A stretch of DNA of 64,000 bases from JAPPHY01 sp034423135 (GCA_034423135.1 DAOUJC010000014.1:1-64000), one strand, 5' to 3'; shown: positions 50,731 to 58,909, counted from the first letter of the stretch. The notes: generated by a model from the sequence alone, not told the origin. Translations and numbers: made by a program.

Positions 50731-50975
50731 CTCTCACCTCCGCTTACGGGCGGAATGAATGCGACCTCGTCGCCGTCCTGCAGCACGGCCTCGTCGCTCA
50801 CGTACTCGGAGTTGACGGCGATGAGCACCGGCGCCTCCGACGGCAGCGAGGGGTACTCGCTCCGAAGGTGTGCGAGCAGCTGCGCGGGCGAAGCGCCGTC
50901 CGGCAGGTCCACCTCCGTGTGGGACACGCCGGCCCTCTCTCGATACATGGCGAAGAAGCGCACCGCAACCCTCAA
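50727..50975 (-). CDS. moaD: Molybdopterin synthase sulfur carrier subunit
   Basis: 82 aa from a TTG seven bases after GGAGG; an in-frame ATG 39 bp upstream would add 13 residues not typical of the family. Beta-grasp fold: VRFFAMYRERAGVSHTEVDL, LLAHLRSEYPSL, IAVNSEYVSDEAVLQDGDEV and AFIPPVSGGER. The usual terminal Gly-Gly is followed by Glu-Arg because the stop overlaps the moaE start, so the tail may need trimming before thiocarboxylation. Confidence 0.9.
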   Translation of the reverse strand: MRVAVRFFAMYRERAGVSHTEVDLPDGASPAQLLAHLRSEYPSLPSEAPVLIAVNSEYVSDEAVLQDGDEVAFIPPVSGGER

Positions 50976-51044
50976 GCCGAGACCTCCAAGCCGCTCATCG
51001 ATGCCAGTATACATCCCGGCACGGCGCGTGGGGAAGGGCGGCGA

Positions 51045-51093
51045 CTCCCTCCGCTCACCCAGAGCCTGTCGAAGGGCGTGAGCGGAGGCGGGA
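51045..51093. repeat. REP-like palindrome, family A
   Basis: Perfect 10-bp arms CTCCGCTCAC (51050-51059) and GTGAGCGGAG (51078-51087) around the core GAGCCTGTCGAAGGGC, nearly the same as the element at 20201-20235. Confidence 0.75.
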
Positions 51094-51098
51094 GCCCC

Positions 51099-51326
51099 TC
51101 AGGACACTCGGTCTATGGTCACACCGGGGAGGTACAGCCTCACGTCCGCGCTGAAACCGGACGCCTGCTCGAAGTGCGGAAACAGGAACTCCAGGCTGCT
51201 GCGCTCCCCGCTCACGCTGCGGCCGGAGGCGCCTCCGTAGTACCTGCCCGCAAGGTCGACCAGTGCCGGGTCCAGATCGCGGGAGCCCTGCGTGTCGCAG
51301 TAGGAAACCTCGACGAAGTGAGTCAA
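51099..51326 (-). CDS. Unknown small protein
   Basis: 75 aa from a TTG start 10 bases after GAGG. THFVEVSYCDTQGSRDLDPA, LVDLAGRYYGGASGRSVSGE and DVRLYLPGVTIDRVS suggest a mixed alpha/beta fold; no family recognised. It lies upstream of moaD on the same strand, separated by a REP palindrome. Coding is supported by GC-biased third positions rather than homology. Confidence 0.5.
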   Translation of the reverse strand: MTHFVEVSYCDTQGSRDLDPALVDLAGRYYGGASGRSVSGERSSLEFLFPHFEQASGFSADVRLYLPGVTIDRVS

Positions 51327-51360
51327 GTCGTGCGATCCTCGAATGTCAGGTGTGAGGGGA

Positions 51361-51555
51361 TTACCATAAACTGCTGCCGGGCGGCGGTTCGCTTCGCTTC
51401 GCCATGCGTCGGTAGAGCGCGTAGAGCAGGTGCGGAGCGATCAAGAGTACCCAGAAGGTCAGCACTCCAATCCACCACTCAATCGCAATCCCGGCGACAA
51501 ACCCGGAAGGGAATGCGACCCAGAACCAGTACTTGCCAAAGCTCTTAGGCAGCAT
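51361..51555 (-). CDS. Unknown small membrane protein
   Basis: 64 aa with two hydrophobic segments (YWFWVAFPSGFVAGIAIEWW and IGVLTFWVLLIAPHLLYALY) and a basic tail. Before insertion of the ADP-ribosylation island it would have been the gene directly downstream of thrS. No family recognised. Confidence 0.5.
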   Translation of the reverse strand: MLPKSFGKYWFWVAFPSGFVAGIAIEWWIGVLTFWVLLIAPHLLYALYRRMAKRSEPPPGSSLW

Positions 51556-51597
51556 GGCGCAATGATACGGCAGGGGCTGCCGCTCGGCAAGCGCGCC

Positions 51598-51618
51598 TCA
51601 CGCCCGCGCGTCTATGGC
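51598..51618 (-). repeat. Left copy of the 21-bp thrS-end direct repeat (att-like)
   Basis: Identical over 21 bp to the end of thrS (codons for Ala-Ile-Asp-Ala-Arg-Ala-stop on the minus strand). Here the same bases contain the TAG stop of the glycohydrolase gene in another frame. The match stops abruptly on both sides. Confidence 0.8.
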
Positions 51619-53078
51619 TTCTTGGCTGCAGCGCGGCCGGAGTTTGCCCGAGGCATTGTTGCCTTGTATGAGCGAAACACACAACTCTGACCTGAGTCAA
51701 ACGTGGTCTTGGCTAACAGCATTGTGCCACCACCGCGGCGCTTGATTTGTTGGGAATGGACGCTCTGGACCCACCCCAATCCGAAAAGTGGGTGAGTCAC
51801 GCGTTGTCCTTGATGCACCGTACGATTACCAGAAAGCTCCACTATGTCGCGCGACTCAAACTGCCGCCGTTTGTGATCAACGTACAGGTCGTTGGCTGAA
51901 GCCTCTCTGAGCGTGATCTTCATTAGGGCGTCCGCAACTCGCATAAAGTAGCCGTAATCCTGCATGGCATTGGCCCATTTGTCTGGAATTGCCATTTGCC
52001 CACTGCGAGCGCAAATCAATCCACCGACCATGGCTGCTATGGTATCTGTGTCGGATCCAAGCATGTTTATGGCCCCAATCACCGCCGCCTCATAGTCCCG
52101 GCTGTTGCGAAGAAAGACACCTATAGCAGCTGCCACAGTGGCAGTGCCAGACCCTTTGGTACTTGGCTCGAAGCACCCAGTCACTTGGTACAGATCCCGC
52201 AGGGAAAGCTCCAAATCTGAAGCCTTCAATAGGAATCCAAGCAGTTCTTTACGAGTCTCTTCAAAGGCAGTGGAATATGGATACCCTGCATGCTTGTGCC
52301 ATAAATGGATCCACTCTTGAACCGTGTCTGGAAGAAGCTTCAGATCTAACTCATTCAAGAAATCACATAGCGCGTCAAGAAACTCCTTCCGGTTAGAAGC
52401 TTCATCCCTAATGAGAATGTGTAGAGCTTTCGCATAAGCCAAAGCACCCAGGATGGCCCTAGGATGACCGTGGGTCACTATGGCATTCTCCCAGACAGTG
52501 CTGCCAATCATGCCTTCATCTTCTCTGTTGGCCAGTACGAGCGGGGAAATTCTCATTGCTGCCCCGTTTGCACCTGCCTCGACGTAACTAGATCTCCTAC
52601 CCCTGGACTCGTATGTGAAGAAGTTCGAGTTCCAGTTGGTTCTCTTCTTTGTAGCAGACTTTGCGGCACGCGTCACCGTGGCCCCAGCTCCGCGTGCATA
52701 GTCTAGCCAATGAGGGAGTTCGCTCTTTGCGAAATACTCTCCGTCAAAAGAGCCATCTGCCCGAATAGACCTAGCAGTGCAGAGTGTCAGCTGTGTATCG
52801 TCTGAGTATTCTCCTGGTTGAATATAGTCAATGTAGGTGTTAAATCTACCTCCCGTCCTCTTTTCCCAAGGGATGAAGCCTCGAACCTCGTCTACCGCAT
52901 AAATTCGGCCCAGTTGCACTCTAGTCTTGATGAACTCAGTTGGCCAGCCGAGGGCATCAGCTACAGCGGAGCCTAGCAATACCCCAGCTATTCTGTCCCG
53001 AAGGTTCTCAAACCGCTCAAGCTCGTCAATCGACGGGGTAGGATTATCCCACATGTTGGCTTCCAGCATAGGCCACAC
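51612..53078 (-). CDS. ADP-ribosylglycohydrolase (DraG/ARH type) with C-terminal tudor-like domain
   Basis: 488 aa from a GTG (ATG at 53069 is possible). Residues 28-395 match ADP-ribosylglycohydrolases: GVLLGSAVADALGWPTEF (33-49), SDDT metal motif (92-95), THGHPRAILGALAYA (202-216) and the C-terminal metal motif SDTDT (342-346) in NMLGSDTDTIAAMVGGLICA. All binuclear-magnesium Asp are present, so it should be active. Residues about 422-475, QGQRVTHPLFGLGWVQSV then FDSGQSC, resemble the C-terminal tudor-like domain of PcrA/UvrD, unusual for this family. It follows the transferase gene by 8 bp; removing the modification made by its partner is the natural role. Confidence 0.85.
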   Translation of the reverse strand: MWPMLEANMWDNPTPSIDELERFENLRDRIAGVLLGSAVADALGWPTEFIKTRVQLGRIYAVDEVRGFIPWEKRTGGRFNTYIDYIQPGEYSDDTQLTLCTARSIRADGSFDGEYFAKSELPHWLDYARGAGATVTRAAKSATKKRTNWNSNFFTYESRGRRSSYVEAGANGAAMRISPLVLANREDEGMIGSTVWENAIVTHGHPRAILGALAYAKALHILIRDEASNRKEFLDALCDFLNELDLKLLPDTVQEWIHLWHKHAGYPYSTAFEETRKELLGFLLKASDLELSLRDLYQVTGCFEPSTKGSGTATVAAAIGVFLRNSRDYEAAVIGAINMLGSDTDTIAAMVGGLICARSGQMAIPDKWANAMQDYGYFMRVADALMKITLREASANDLYVDHKRRQFESRDIVELSGNRTVHQGQRVTHPLFGLGWVQSVHSQQIKRRGGGTMLLAKTTFDSGQSCVFRSYKATMPRANSGRAAAKKP

Positions 53079-53086
53079 TACCTTTC

Positions 53087-53740
53087 CTAGATTGCAGGAT
53101 AGTTGCCTCTAAACTGGTACGGGCTAACTACCAGCCTGTAAGACTCAATTGCCGCTCTTCCATCAGGCATAATGACTCCATTGAGTTCATCCAGTGCCCG
53201 CCCTTTCGACTCCTCGCTGTGAAAGAATACTAGGGGAATAAAGTATGCCAAGTCTATGCTGTGCGGAATCAAGACCTCACCTGGAGGTGGCGAAGGAAAA
53301 CCGGTCGTTGGATTCTGAAACATCGAGTCGAATACCCTAGCGCTATTGTTGCGGAGGAGGTCCGGCAGTGAGATGTAATTATGAGAACTCCAATCTGGAG
53401 AAAACAATGTCCCTTCTCGCCAAAGGAGGCGGGGTTGGAGTTGAAGCAATACCTTACTGTCTGAATCTTGTCTAGACATGCCCCAAGGAGAGACCAACGA
53501 ACAACAGATGTAGTCTTTCAACTCTTCATCTTTTCCCACCGCACCCCAACTGCTCATGTCATAGGCAATTCCTGCCTGATCCATCTCGGCTCTACTAAGT
53601 AAGCCTCTCATCGAGAAGATTGATTTCAGGTGATCTACACGACTCAAGTGCCAGAGTCGCTGAATCCGACGCCTCCGAACGATCGATTCAATGGCATCTG
53701 CGTCTGCGGCGCGTCTGAATGACCGATCCGTGCTCTCCAT
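53087..53740 (-). CDS. DarT-like ADP-ribosyltransferase (toxin candidate)
   Basis: 217 aa. The order of motifs follows DarT (DUF4433): an N-terminal LWHLSRVDHLKSIFSMRGLL (His31) like the DarT HITHxxNL start, a middle DYICCSLVSPWGMSRQ like the DYVPFYFxPRSPM stretch, and PGEVLIPHSIDLAYFIPLVF with Glu155 in the place of the catalytic Glu. DarT modifies thymidine bases in single-stranded DNA using NAD. The match is distant, so RNA or protein as target is possible. It is the first gene of the pair and its GC is low. The partner is an ADP-ribosylglycohydrolase rather than the DarG macrodomain. Confidence 0.6.
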   Translation of the reverse strand: MESTDRSFRRAADADAIESIVRRRRIQRLWHLSRVDHLKSIFSMRGLLSRAEMDQAGIAYDMSSWGAVGKDEELKDYICCSLVSPWGMSRQDSDSKVLLQLQPRLLWREGTLFSPDWSSHNYISLPDLLRNNSARVFDSMFQNPTTGFPSPPPGEVLIPHSIDLAYFIPLVFFHSEESKGRALDELNGVIMPDGRAAIESYRLVVSPYQFRGNYPAI

Positions 53741-53831
53741 TCGAGAGTATTGTACAGGATACTGTCAATTGACGGGAGTTTCTCCTGACGCAATCCAAAG
53801 TAGGATGAAATCCCCGAACTACCTCCACTCG

Positions 53832-53852
53832 TCACGCCCGCGCGTCTATGGC
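53832..53852 (-). repeat. Right copy of the 21-bp direct repeat, the end of thrS
   Basis: The last six codons plus stop of thrS. Matches 51598-51618 exactly and marks the likely insertion point of the ADP-ribosylation island. Confidence 0.8.
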
Positions 53853-55589
53853 CTCGCGGATGAGGTCCGCCACGTCGCCCACTGGCGTTGGGCCGAGGTC
53901 GCTGCCGTCGCGCAGGCGTACCGATGCCGTGCCAGCCTCCGCCTCCTTGTCGCCCACCACCAGCATGTACGGCACCTTCTGCAGCTGCGCATGGCGTATC
54001 TTGGCGTTCATCCGCTCAGAGCGGTCGTCCACGTCCACGCGGATGTCGTGTTGCTTAAGCCTCTCCGATACCTCTTGCGCGTATTCCACGTGCCGGTCAG
54101 CGATGGGTATGACGACCGCCTGCACAGGGGTCAGCCACACAGGGAATGCCCCGGCGTAGTGTTCGATGAGCACGCCGAAGAATCGCTCCATCGACCCCAG
54201 CAGTGCTCTGTGCACCATGTAGGGCCGGTGCTCGCGGCCGTCCTCGCCTATGTATGTCACGTCGAACCGCTCGGGCAGGTTGAAGTCAAACTGGATGGTG
54301 GTGCATTGCCACTCGCGGCCCAAGGCATCGACCATCTTCACGTCGATCTTCGGGCCGTAGAACACCGCTCCGCCCTCGTCCTCCTCGTAGGGCAGACCGC
54401 GGGAGCGGATCACGTCTCGCAGAGCCTCCGTCGCCATGTCCCAGTCCTCCAGGGAGCCGGCGAATTTGCCGCCCTCGTTGCGGGTGGACAGGTAGACGTT
54501 GAACTCCTGGAACCCGAAGGCGTTGAGGAAGAATCGCATGAAGTCCACGCAGCCCTCCAGCTCATCTCGAACCTGGTCGGGCCTGCAGAAGATGTGGGCG
54601 TCGTCCTGGGTGAAGCCGCGCACGCGCAGGAGGCCGTGCAGCACACCGGAGCGCTCGTAGCGGTACACGGTGCCCAGCTCGCCCAGCCGGATGGGAAGCT
54701 CCCTGTAGCTCCTGAGCGAGGTCTTGTATATCTGGATGTGGAACGGGCAGTTCATGGGCTTCACGTAGTAGTCCTGGCCGTCCACGTCCATGGGCGAGTA
54801 CATGTTCTCTGCGTAGAAGTCCAGGTGACCGCTGGTCTCCCACAGCGTGGACTTGCCGATGTGCGGCGAATAGACCAGCTCGTAGCCGGCGCGGTAGTGC
54901 TCCCTGCGCCAGAAGTCCTCGATGATGCTGCGAATGCGACCGCCCTTGGGGTGCCAGAATGCCAGCCCGGGGCCGTAGTCCTCGTGGAACGACAGCAGGT
55001 CGAGCTCGCGGCCCAGCCTGCGATGGTCGCGGCGCTGCGCCTCCTCTAGGCGCGCCAGGTGGTCGTCGAGGGCGTCCGCGGTCTCGAATGCGGTGCCGTA
55101 GATGCGCTGCAGCATGGGTCGATGCTCGTCGCCGCGCCAGTATGCGCCGGCCACGTTCAGCAGCCTGTAGGCGCTGATCTTGCCCGTGGACGCCACGTGC
55201 GGCCCCTGGCACAGGTCGGCGAACTCCCCGTGGCGGTAGATGCTGATGGTCTCTTCATCCGGCAGGTCGTCGATGATCTCCAGCTTGAAGGGCTGATCCG
55301 CGAACATGCGGATGGCGTCCTCGCGGCTCAGCTCCTCGCGCACGAATGGCATGTCGCTTTCGATGGTCTGCCGGATGTGGTCGTCGATGGCCTCCAGGTC
55401 CTCCGGGGTGAAGGGCCTGGACACCTGGAAATCGTAGTAGAAGCCGTCGGCGGTCGGCGGGCCGATGCCCAGCTTGGCGTCCGGGAAGAGACGCGTCACA
55501 GCGTCGGCCATGACGTGCGAGGCGGAGTGGCGCATCCGCTCGCGAAGTGAGTCGACCTCTGTATCTGCGTGTGCGTGCTGAATGCTCAT
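53832..55589 (-). CDS. thrS: Threonyl-tRNA synthetase, form without TGS domain
   Basis: 585 aa, about 55 shorter than usual. It begins almost directly with the editing-domain motif RMRHSASHVMADAVTRLFPD, so the N-terminal TGS domain is missing; no upstream frame supplies it. Class II core motifs are present: YELVYSPHIGKSTLWETSGH, MNCPFHIQIYK (zinc Cys), RVRGFTQDDAHIFCRPDQV and AFPVWLTPVQAVVIPIADRH of the anticodon domain. It charges tRNA-Thr. Its 3' end forms one of the island repeats and stays intact after the insertion. Confidence 0.95.
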   Translation of the reverse strand: MSIQHAHADTEVDSLRERMRHSASHVMADAVTRLFPDAKLGIGPPTADGFYYDFQVSRPFTPEDLEAIDDHIRQTIESDMPFVREELSREDAIRMFADQPFKLEIIDDLPDEETISIYRHGEFADLCQGPHVASTGKISAYRLLNVAGAYWRGDEHRPMLQRIYGTAFETADALDDHLARLEEAQRRDHRRLGRELDLLSFHEDYGPGLAFWHPKGGRIRSIIEDFWRREHYRAGYELVYSPHIGKSTLWETSGHLDFYAENMYSPMDVDGQDYYVKPMNCPFHIQIYKTSLRSYRELPIRLGELGTVYRYERSGVLHGLLRVRGFTQDDAHIFCRPDQVRDELEGCVDFMRFFLNAFGFQEFNVYLSTRNEGGKFAGSLEDWDMATEALRDVIRSRGLPYEEDEGGAVFYGPKIDVKMVDALGREWQCTTIQFDFNLPERFDVTYIGEDGREHRPYMVHRALLGSMERFFGVLIEHYAGAFPVWLTPVQAVVIPIADRHVEYAQEVSERLKQHDIRVDVDDRSERMNAKIRHAQLQKVPYMLVVGDKEAEAGTASVRLRDGSDLGPTPVGDVADLIREAIDARA

Positions 55590-55719
55590 GGCAGTGAAAT
55601 ATCCCTGGGTAGTCTACAGCCTGCCACATGGGCGGGCAAGTGGCGGCGGGAGGGGCCGAGTAGAGAGTAGCCGTTGGCTCGGTTCGCTTTTCTCGCACAG
55701 CTTCCGCTCGAACGCCTGC

Positions 55720-55725
55720 TATAAT
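55720..55725 (+). promoter_or_regulatory. -10 box of nfi, suggesting a leaderless transcript
   Basis: TATAAT ends 6 bp before the GTG start of nfi, so transcription would begin at or next to the start codon. No convincing -35 is seen. Confidence 0.45.
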
Positions 55726-55731
55726 CGCGCC

Positions 55732-56424
55732 GTGGAAGTTCAATCGTTGCACCCGTGGGACGTCGACCCGCGCACAGCCGCAGGCATCCAGCGAGACCTG
55801 GCCGCCCGCGTGATCGTGCGTGACGAGGTCGCGCCTGAGCCTCGATTCGTGGCCGGCGTGGACCTGTCGCCGCCGGACGCCGCAGGCGAGGCCACTGCGG
55901 CTGTCGTGCTCATGGAGCTGCCCGCGCTGAACATCGTCGAGGTGAGGTTGCACCGTGGCAGGCCCGCGTTTCCCTACGTGCCCGGCCTGCTCTCCTTTCG
56001 CGAGGCGCCTCTCGTTCTCGGCGCACTGGCGATGCTGTCCACAACGCCGGACGTGATACTGGTCGACGGCCATGGCATGGCGCATCCACGCCGGTTCGGA
56101 CTGGCGTGCCACCTCGGGCTGCTGACCGGCGTCCCCACCATTGGCTGCGCCAAGTCCATCCTGTGCGGCAGGCCGGAAGGCAGCCCTGAGCCTGAGCGTG
56201 GGTCGCACGTGCCGCTGGTGGACTGCGGCGAGGTGGTGGGCGCAGCCGTTCGAACGCGCACCAACGTAAGCCCCATCTACGTGTCCGTGGGACACCGAAC
56301 CAGCCTGGAGCGCGCCGTGGAGTTGACTCTCGCATGCTGCAAAGGTTATCGTATGCCGGAACCCACGCGGCTGGCGCATCTCGCCGCCGCGGGACGCATT
56401 GAACCGGTGGGCGCAGGCACATAG
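55732..56424 (+). CDS. nfi: Endonuclease V
   Basis: 230 aa from GTG. FVAGVDLSPPDAAGEATAAV holds the first active-site Asp, YVPGLLSFREAPLVLGAL the Glu, and VDGHGMAHPRRFGLACHLGL followed by PTIGCAKSILCG the third metal site and strand. The enzyme nicks one base 3' of deoxyinosine in DNA (or inosine in RNA). The longer in-frame ATG start lies upstream of the -10 box and is unlikely. prfB follows by 46 bp. Confidence 0.93.
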   Translation: MEVQSLHPWDVDPRTAAGIQRDLAARVIVRDEVAPEPRFVAGVDLSPPDAAGEATAAVVLMELPALNIVEVRLHRGRPAFPYVPGLLSFREAPLVLGALAMLSTTPDVILVDGHGMAHPRRFGLACHLGLLTGVPTIGCAKSILCGRPEGSPEPERGSHVPLVDCGEVVGAAVRTRTNVSPIYVSVGHRTSLERAVELTLACCKGYRMPEPTRLAHLAAAGRIEPVGAGT

Positions 56425-56470
56425 GGCCGCGTACGGCTCGAACATTAACGACGGAGGAAGACGACCAACC

Positions 56471-57575
56471 ATGCAGGACCTCAGAGGCCGCTTCCAGGAG
56501 CTCGGCGAGCGCATCTCTCACATGATGGTGCGACTTTGACGTACCGGGCAAAGAGACTGAGATAACGAAGCTGGAGGCGGAGGCCTCCAATCCGCAGTTC
56601 TGGGACAACCCCCAATCGGCGCAGGCCGCCATGATACGGCTGGCCGACCTGAAGCAGGTCACACAGACGTGGCAGTCGCTCAGCGCCCGCGCCTCGCAGG
56701 CAAATGACCTGCTCGAGCTCGCGCTCGAGGAGGGCGACACCTCCCTGGAGGAGACTCTGCTCGGCGAGTTCGAGTCCATCTCGAAGGAGCTGAGCTCCCG
56801 CGAGTTCACGCTCATCCTGTCCGAAGACTACGACCAGCGAGACGCGATACTGGCGATTCACGCAGGCGCCGGAGGCACCGAATCGCAGGACTGGGCGCAG
56901 ATGCTGCTGCGGATGTACCTGCGCTGGTCCGAGCGCGAGGGCTACGCCAGCAGCATCATGGACGTGTCGCCGGGGGACGAGGCCGGCATCAAGAGCGCGT
57001 ACGTCAACGTCGCAGGGCGGTACGCCTACGGCTACCTCAAGGCCGACCGTGGCACACACCGGCTCGTGCGCCTCTCGCCGTTCGACTCGGCGCACATGCG
57101 CCACACCTCATTCGCGCTGGTGGAGGTGCTGCCGGAGGCGGAGGACCGCGTGGACGTGGACATCAACCCGGATGACCTTCGCATAGACGTGTTCCGGGCA
57201 AGCGGCCACGGCGGGCAGGCGGTGCAGAAGAACGCCACGGCCGTGCGCATCACGCATCTGCCCACGGGCATTGTGGTCAGCTGCCAGAACGAGCGATCGC
57301 AGTTCCAGAACCGCGAGTACGCGATGAAGGTGCTGCGAGCGCGCCTCATGGAGCTGGAGATGAAGCGCAGGGCGGAGGAGCAGGCAAGGCTGAAAGGCGA
57401 GCACGTCTCCGCCGAGTGGGGGAGCCAGATCAGGAGCTACGTGCTACACCCCTACCGGATGGTGAAGGACCACCGCAGCGGCTACGAAACATCCAACACC
57501 GCCGCCGTGCTCGACGGCGACCTGAACCCGCTCCTTGAAGCGTACCTGCTATCGAGGGTGGGCCGGCAGGAGTAG
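56471..57575 (+). CDS. prfB: Peptide chain release factor 2, with programmed +1 frameshift
   Basis: The short first frame (22 codons, MQDLRGRFQELGERISHMMV) runs to CTT-TGA at 56534-56539, and reading resumes in the +1 frame with GAC at 56538, giving DVPGKETEITKLEAEASNPQ. Join 56471-56536 with 56538-57575 for 367 aa. SPFDSAHMRHTSFALVEV carries the SPF stop-codon selectivity motif and ASGHGGQAVQKNATAVR the GGQ motif. RF2 ends translation at UGA and UAA; the in-frame UGA senses RF2 supply. GGTG 3 bp before CTT may act as the stimulatory Shine-Dalgarno site. Confidence 0.96.
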
Positions 57576-57589
57576 CGCCGGTGTCTCCA

Positions 57590-58909
57590 TCACCGGTACC
57601 GAGGCCGCCTGAGTGACACGAATAGCGCGGCCGCAATCAACAGCAGCACGGCAAAGCTGAGGAATGCAAGACGGTAGCTGCCCGTGGTCTCGAACACGAA
57701 GGCGGCATAGACCGGCCCAAGCATCGAGCCGACCACCTGCACCATGCCGCTCAGCCCCAGTATCGAGCCGAACGACCGCCTGCCGAAGTAGTCGCCCTTG
57801 ATCGCCGGCATCGTAGCCGCGGAGCAGCCGTAAGAAGGCGCGTAGAGGGCCACGAACAGCCACACTTGCCACAGCTCCTGCGCATAGGCGATGATCAGGC
57901 ACGAGATTGCAAGCGTGCATACGCTCGCCACGTTTACCGTTTTGGTGCCCAGGATGTCGTTGAGGAAGCCGCCGCCCAGCCTGCCCACTATGCTGACCAT
58001 GCCCATGCTGCCGAGCACCGCCGCCGCGGTCGCCCGGGAGTGGCCCATGTCTTCCACGAGCGGTATGGCGTGGAGCGTCGCGGCTCCCGTAACCATCAGC
58101 CGGATGGCAAAGCCGAACGACAGCGCCCAGAAGGGTCGAGAGTAGAGCGCCTCTCTCACCGTCATGCCGATGTCCTCATCGGCGGGCTGACCCCGGGCTC
58201 CTGCGCTCTCGACAGCAGCGGGCGCCACGTCCGCACTGCCGTTCCCACCATCCGAGCCTCCTGACACCTCTTGAGACCGGACCTGTCGCGGCTCCCGAGG
58301 AACGCCGTCCGGCAGCATCCCGTACTGCTCCGGCCTGTGGCGCATAACCAGCGCCGCCGGTATGCCCACCAGCAGCGTCCCGATGCCGGACGCCACGAAG
58401 GCCATCCTCCAGCCGAACATATCGATGAACCACGCCACCACTATCACGCCTGCGGCCCCGACGGCAACCGCGGAGCGCAGCAGCCCGAAGGCCGTGCCGC
58501 GCCGCCGGATGAACCAATTGGCCACCGTCGTGTCTATCGCGATCATGGAGCTTAGGCTCCGTCCGACCGTCACCAGCAGTATGAATACCAGGTAGAACGC
58601 GAGCAGGGAGTGAACGAATGACAGCAGCACCATCCCTATGCTGGTGAGGATAACGCCCAGCAGTATCATGATCCTGGGACCGAACCTGTCTACCATGAAC
58701 CCTTCGATGCCCCCCAGGAATCCGGCCTCCAGACGGGACAGAGATATCGCGCCCGCGAGCGCAGTGCGCCCCCATCCGAAGTAGTCGATGAGTCGCTTGT
58801 AGAAGAGACTAAGGCCGTATCCGCCGGTCATACTGGTGAAGGTCAGCACAAGGAACGCCGCCAGGACTATCCACCAGCCGTAGAAGACCTTTGGCCTGTC
58901 CTGCTGCAT
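57590..58909 (-). CDS. Major facilitator superfamily transporter
   Basis: 439 aa, about 12 membrane helices with a hydrophilic loop of about 50 residues (rich in Ser, Gly, Asp) between helices 6 and 7. VFYGWWIVLAAFLVLTFTSM at the start and GFMVDRFGPRIMILLGVILT after helix 2 resemble the oxalate/formate and monocarboxylate-type MFS branch. Substrate unknown. It starts 2 bp after the stop of the CDP-alcohol phosphotransferase gene on this strand, suggesting export or import linked to the inositol-lipid genes, but this is only context. Confidence 0.85.
   Translation of the reverse strand: MQQDRPKVFYGWWIVLAAFLVLTFTSMTGGYGLSLFYKRLIDYFGWGRTALAGAISLSRLEAGFLGGIEGFMVDRFGPRIMILLGVILTSIGMVLLSFVHSLLAFYLVFILLVTVGRSLSSMIAIDTTVANWFIRRRGTAFGLLRSAVAVGAAGVIVVAWFIDMFGWRMAFVASGIGTLLVGIPAALVMRHRPEQYGMLPDGVPREPRQVRSQEVSGGSDGGNGSADVAPAAVESAGARGQPADEDIGMTVREALYSRPFWALSFGFAIRLMVTGAATLHAIPLVEDMGHSRATAAAVLGSMGMVSIVGRLGGGFLNDILGTKTVNVASVCTLAISCLIIAYAQELWQVWLFVALYAPSYGCSAATMPAIKGDYFGRRSFGSILGLSGMVQVVGSMLGPVYAAFVFETTGSYRLAFLSFAVLLLIAAALFVSLRRPRYR

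Larger units (their letters stand above)
51598..53852 (-). mobile_element. Two-gene ADP-ribosylation island at the thrS 3' end
   Basis: The segment between two exact 21-bp direct repeats (51598-51618 and 53832-53852) carries only the ADP-ribosyltransferase and ADP-ribosylglycohydrolase genes. The right repeat is the last 21 bp of thrS with its stop codon; the left one overlaps the 3' end of the glycohydrolase gene. Sampled GC is about 43-50 % against about 62 % for thrS and the moa genes. No integrase or transposase is inside. The repeats, GC shift and content are seen; insertion by site-specific recombination in trans is inferred. Confidence 0.7.

Noticed and set aside
51598..53852. Transposon or IS carrying the ADP-ribosylation genes
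   Set aside because: No transposase, no terminal inverted repeats, and the flanking repeat of 21 bp equals the end of thrS, which fits att-like duplication better than a target-site duplication.
56537..56539. Frameshift mutation in prfB
   Set aside because: CTTTGAC is the known programmed +1 site, at the expected position about 22-26 codons in.
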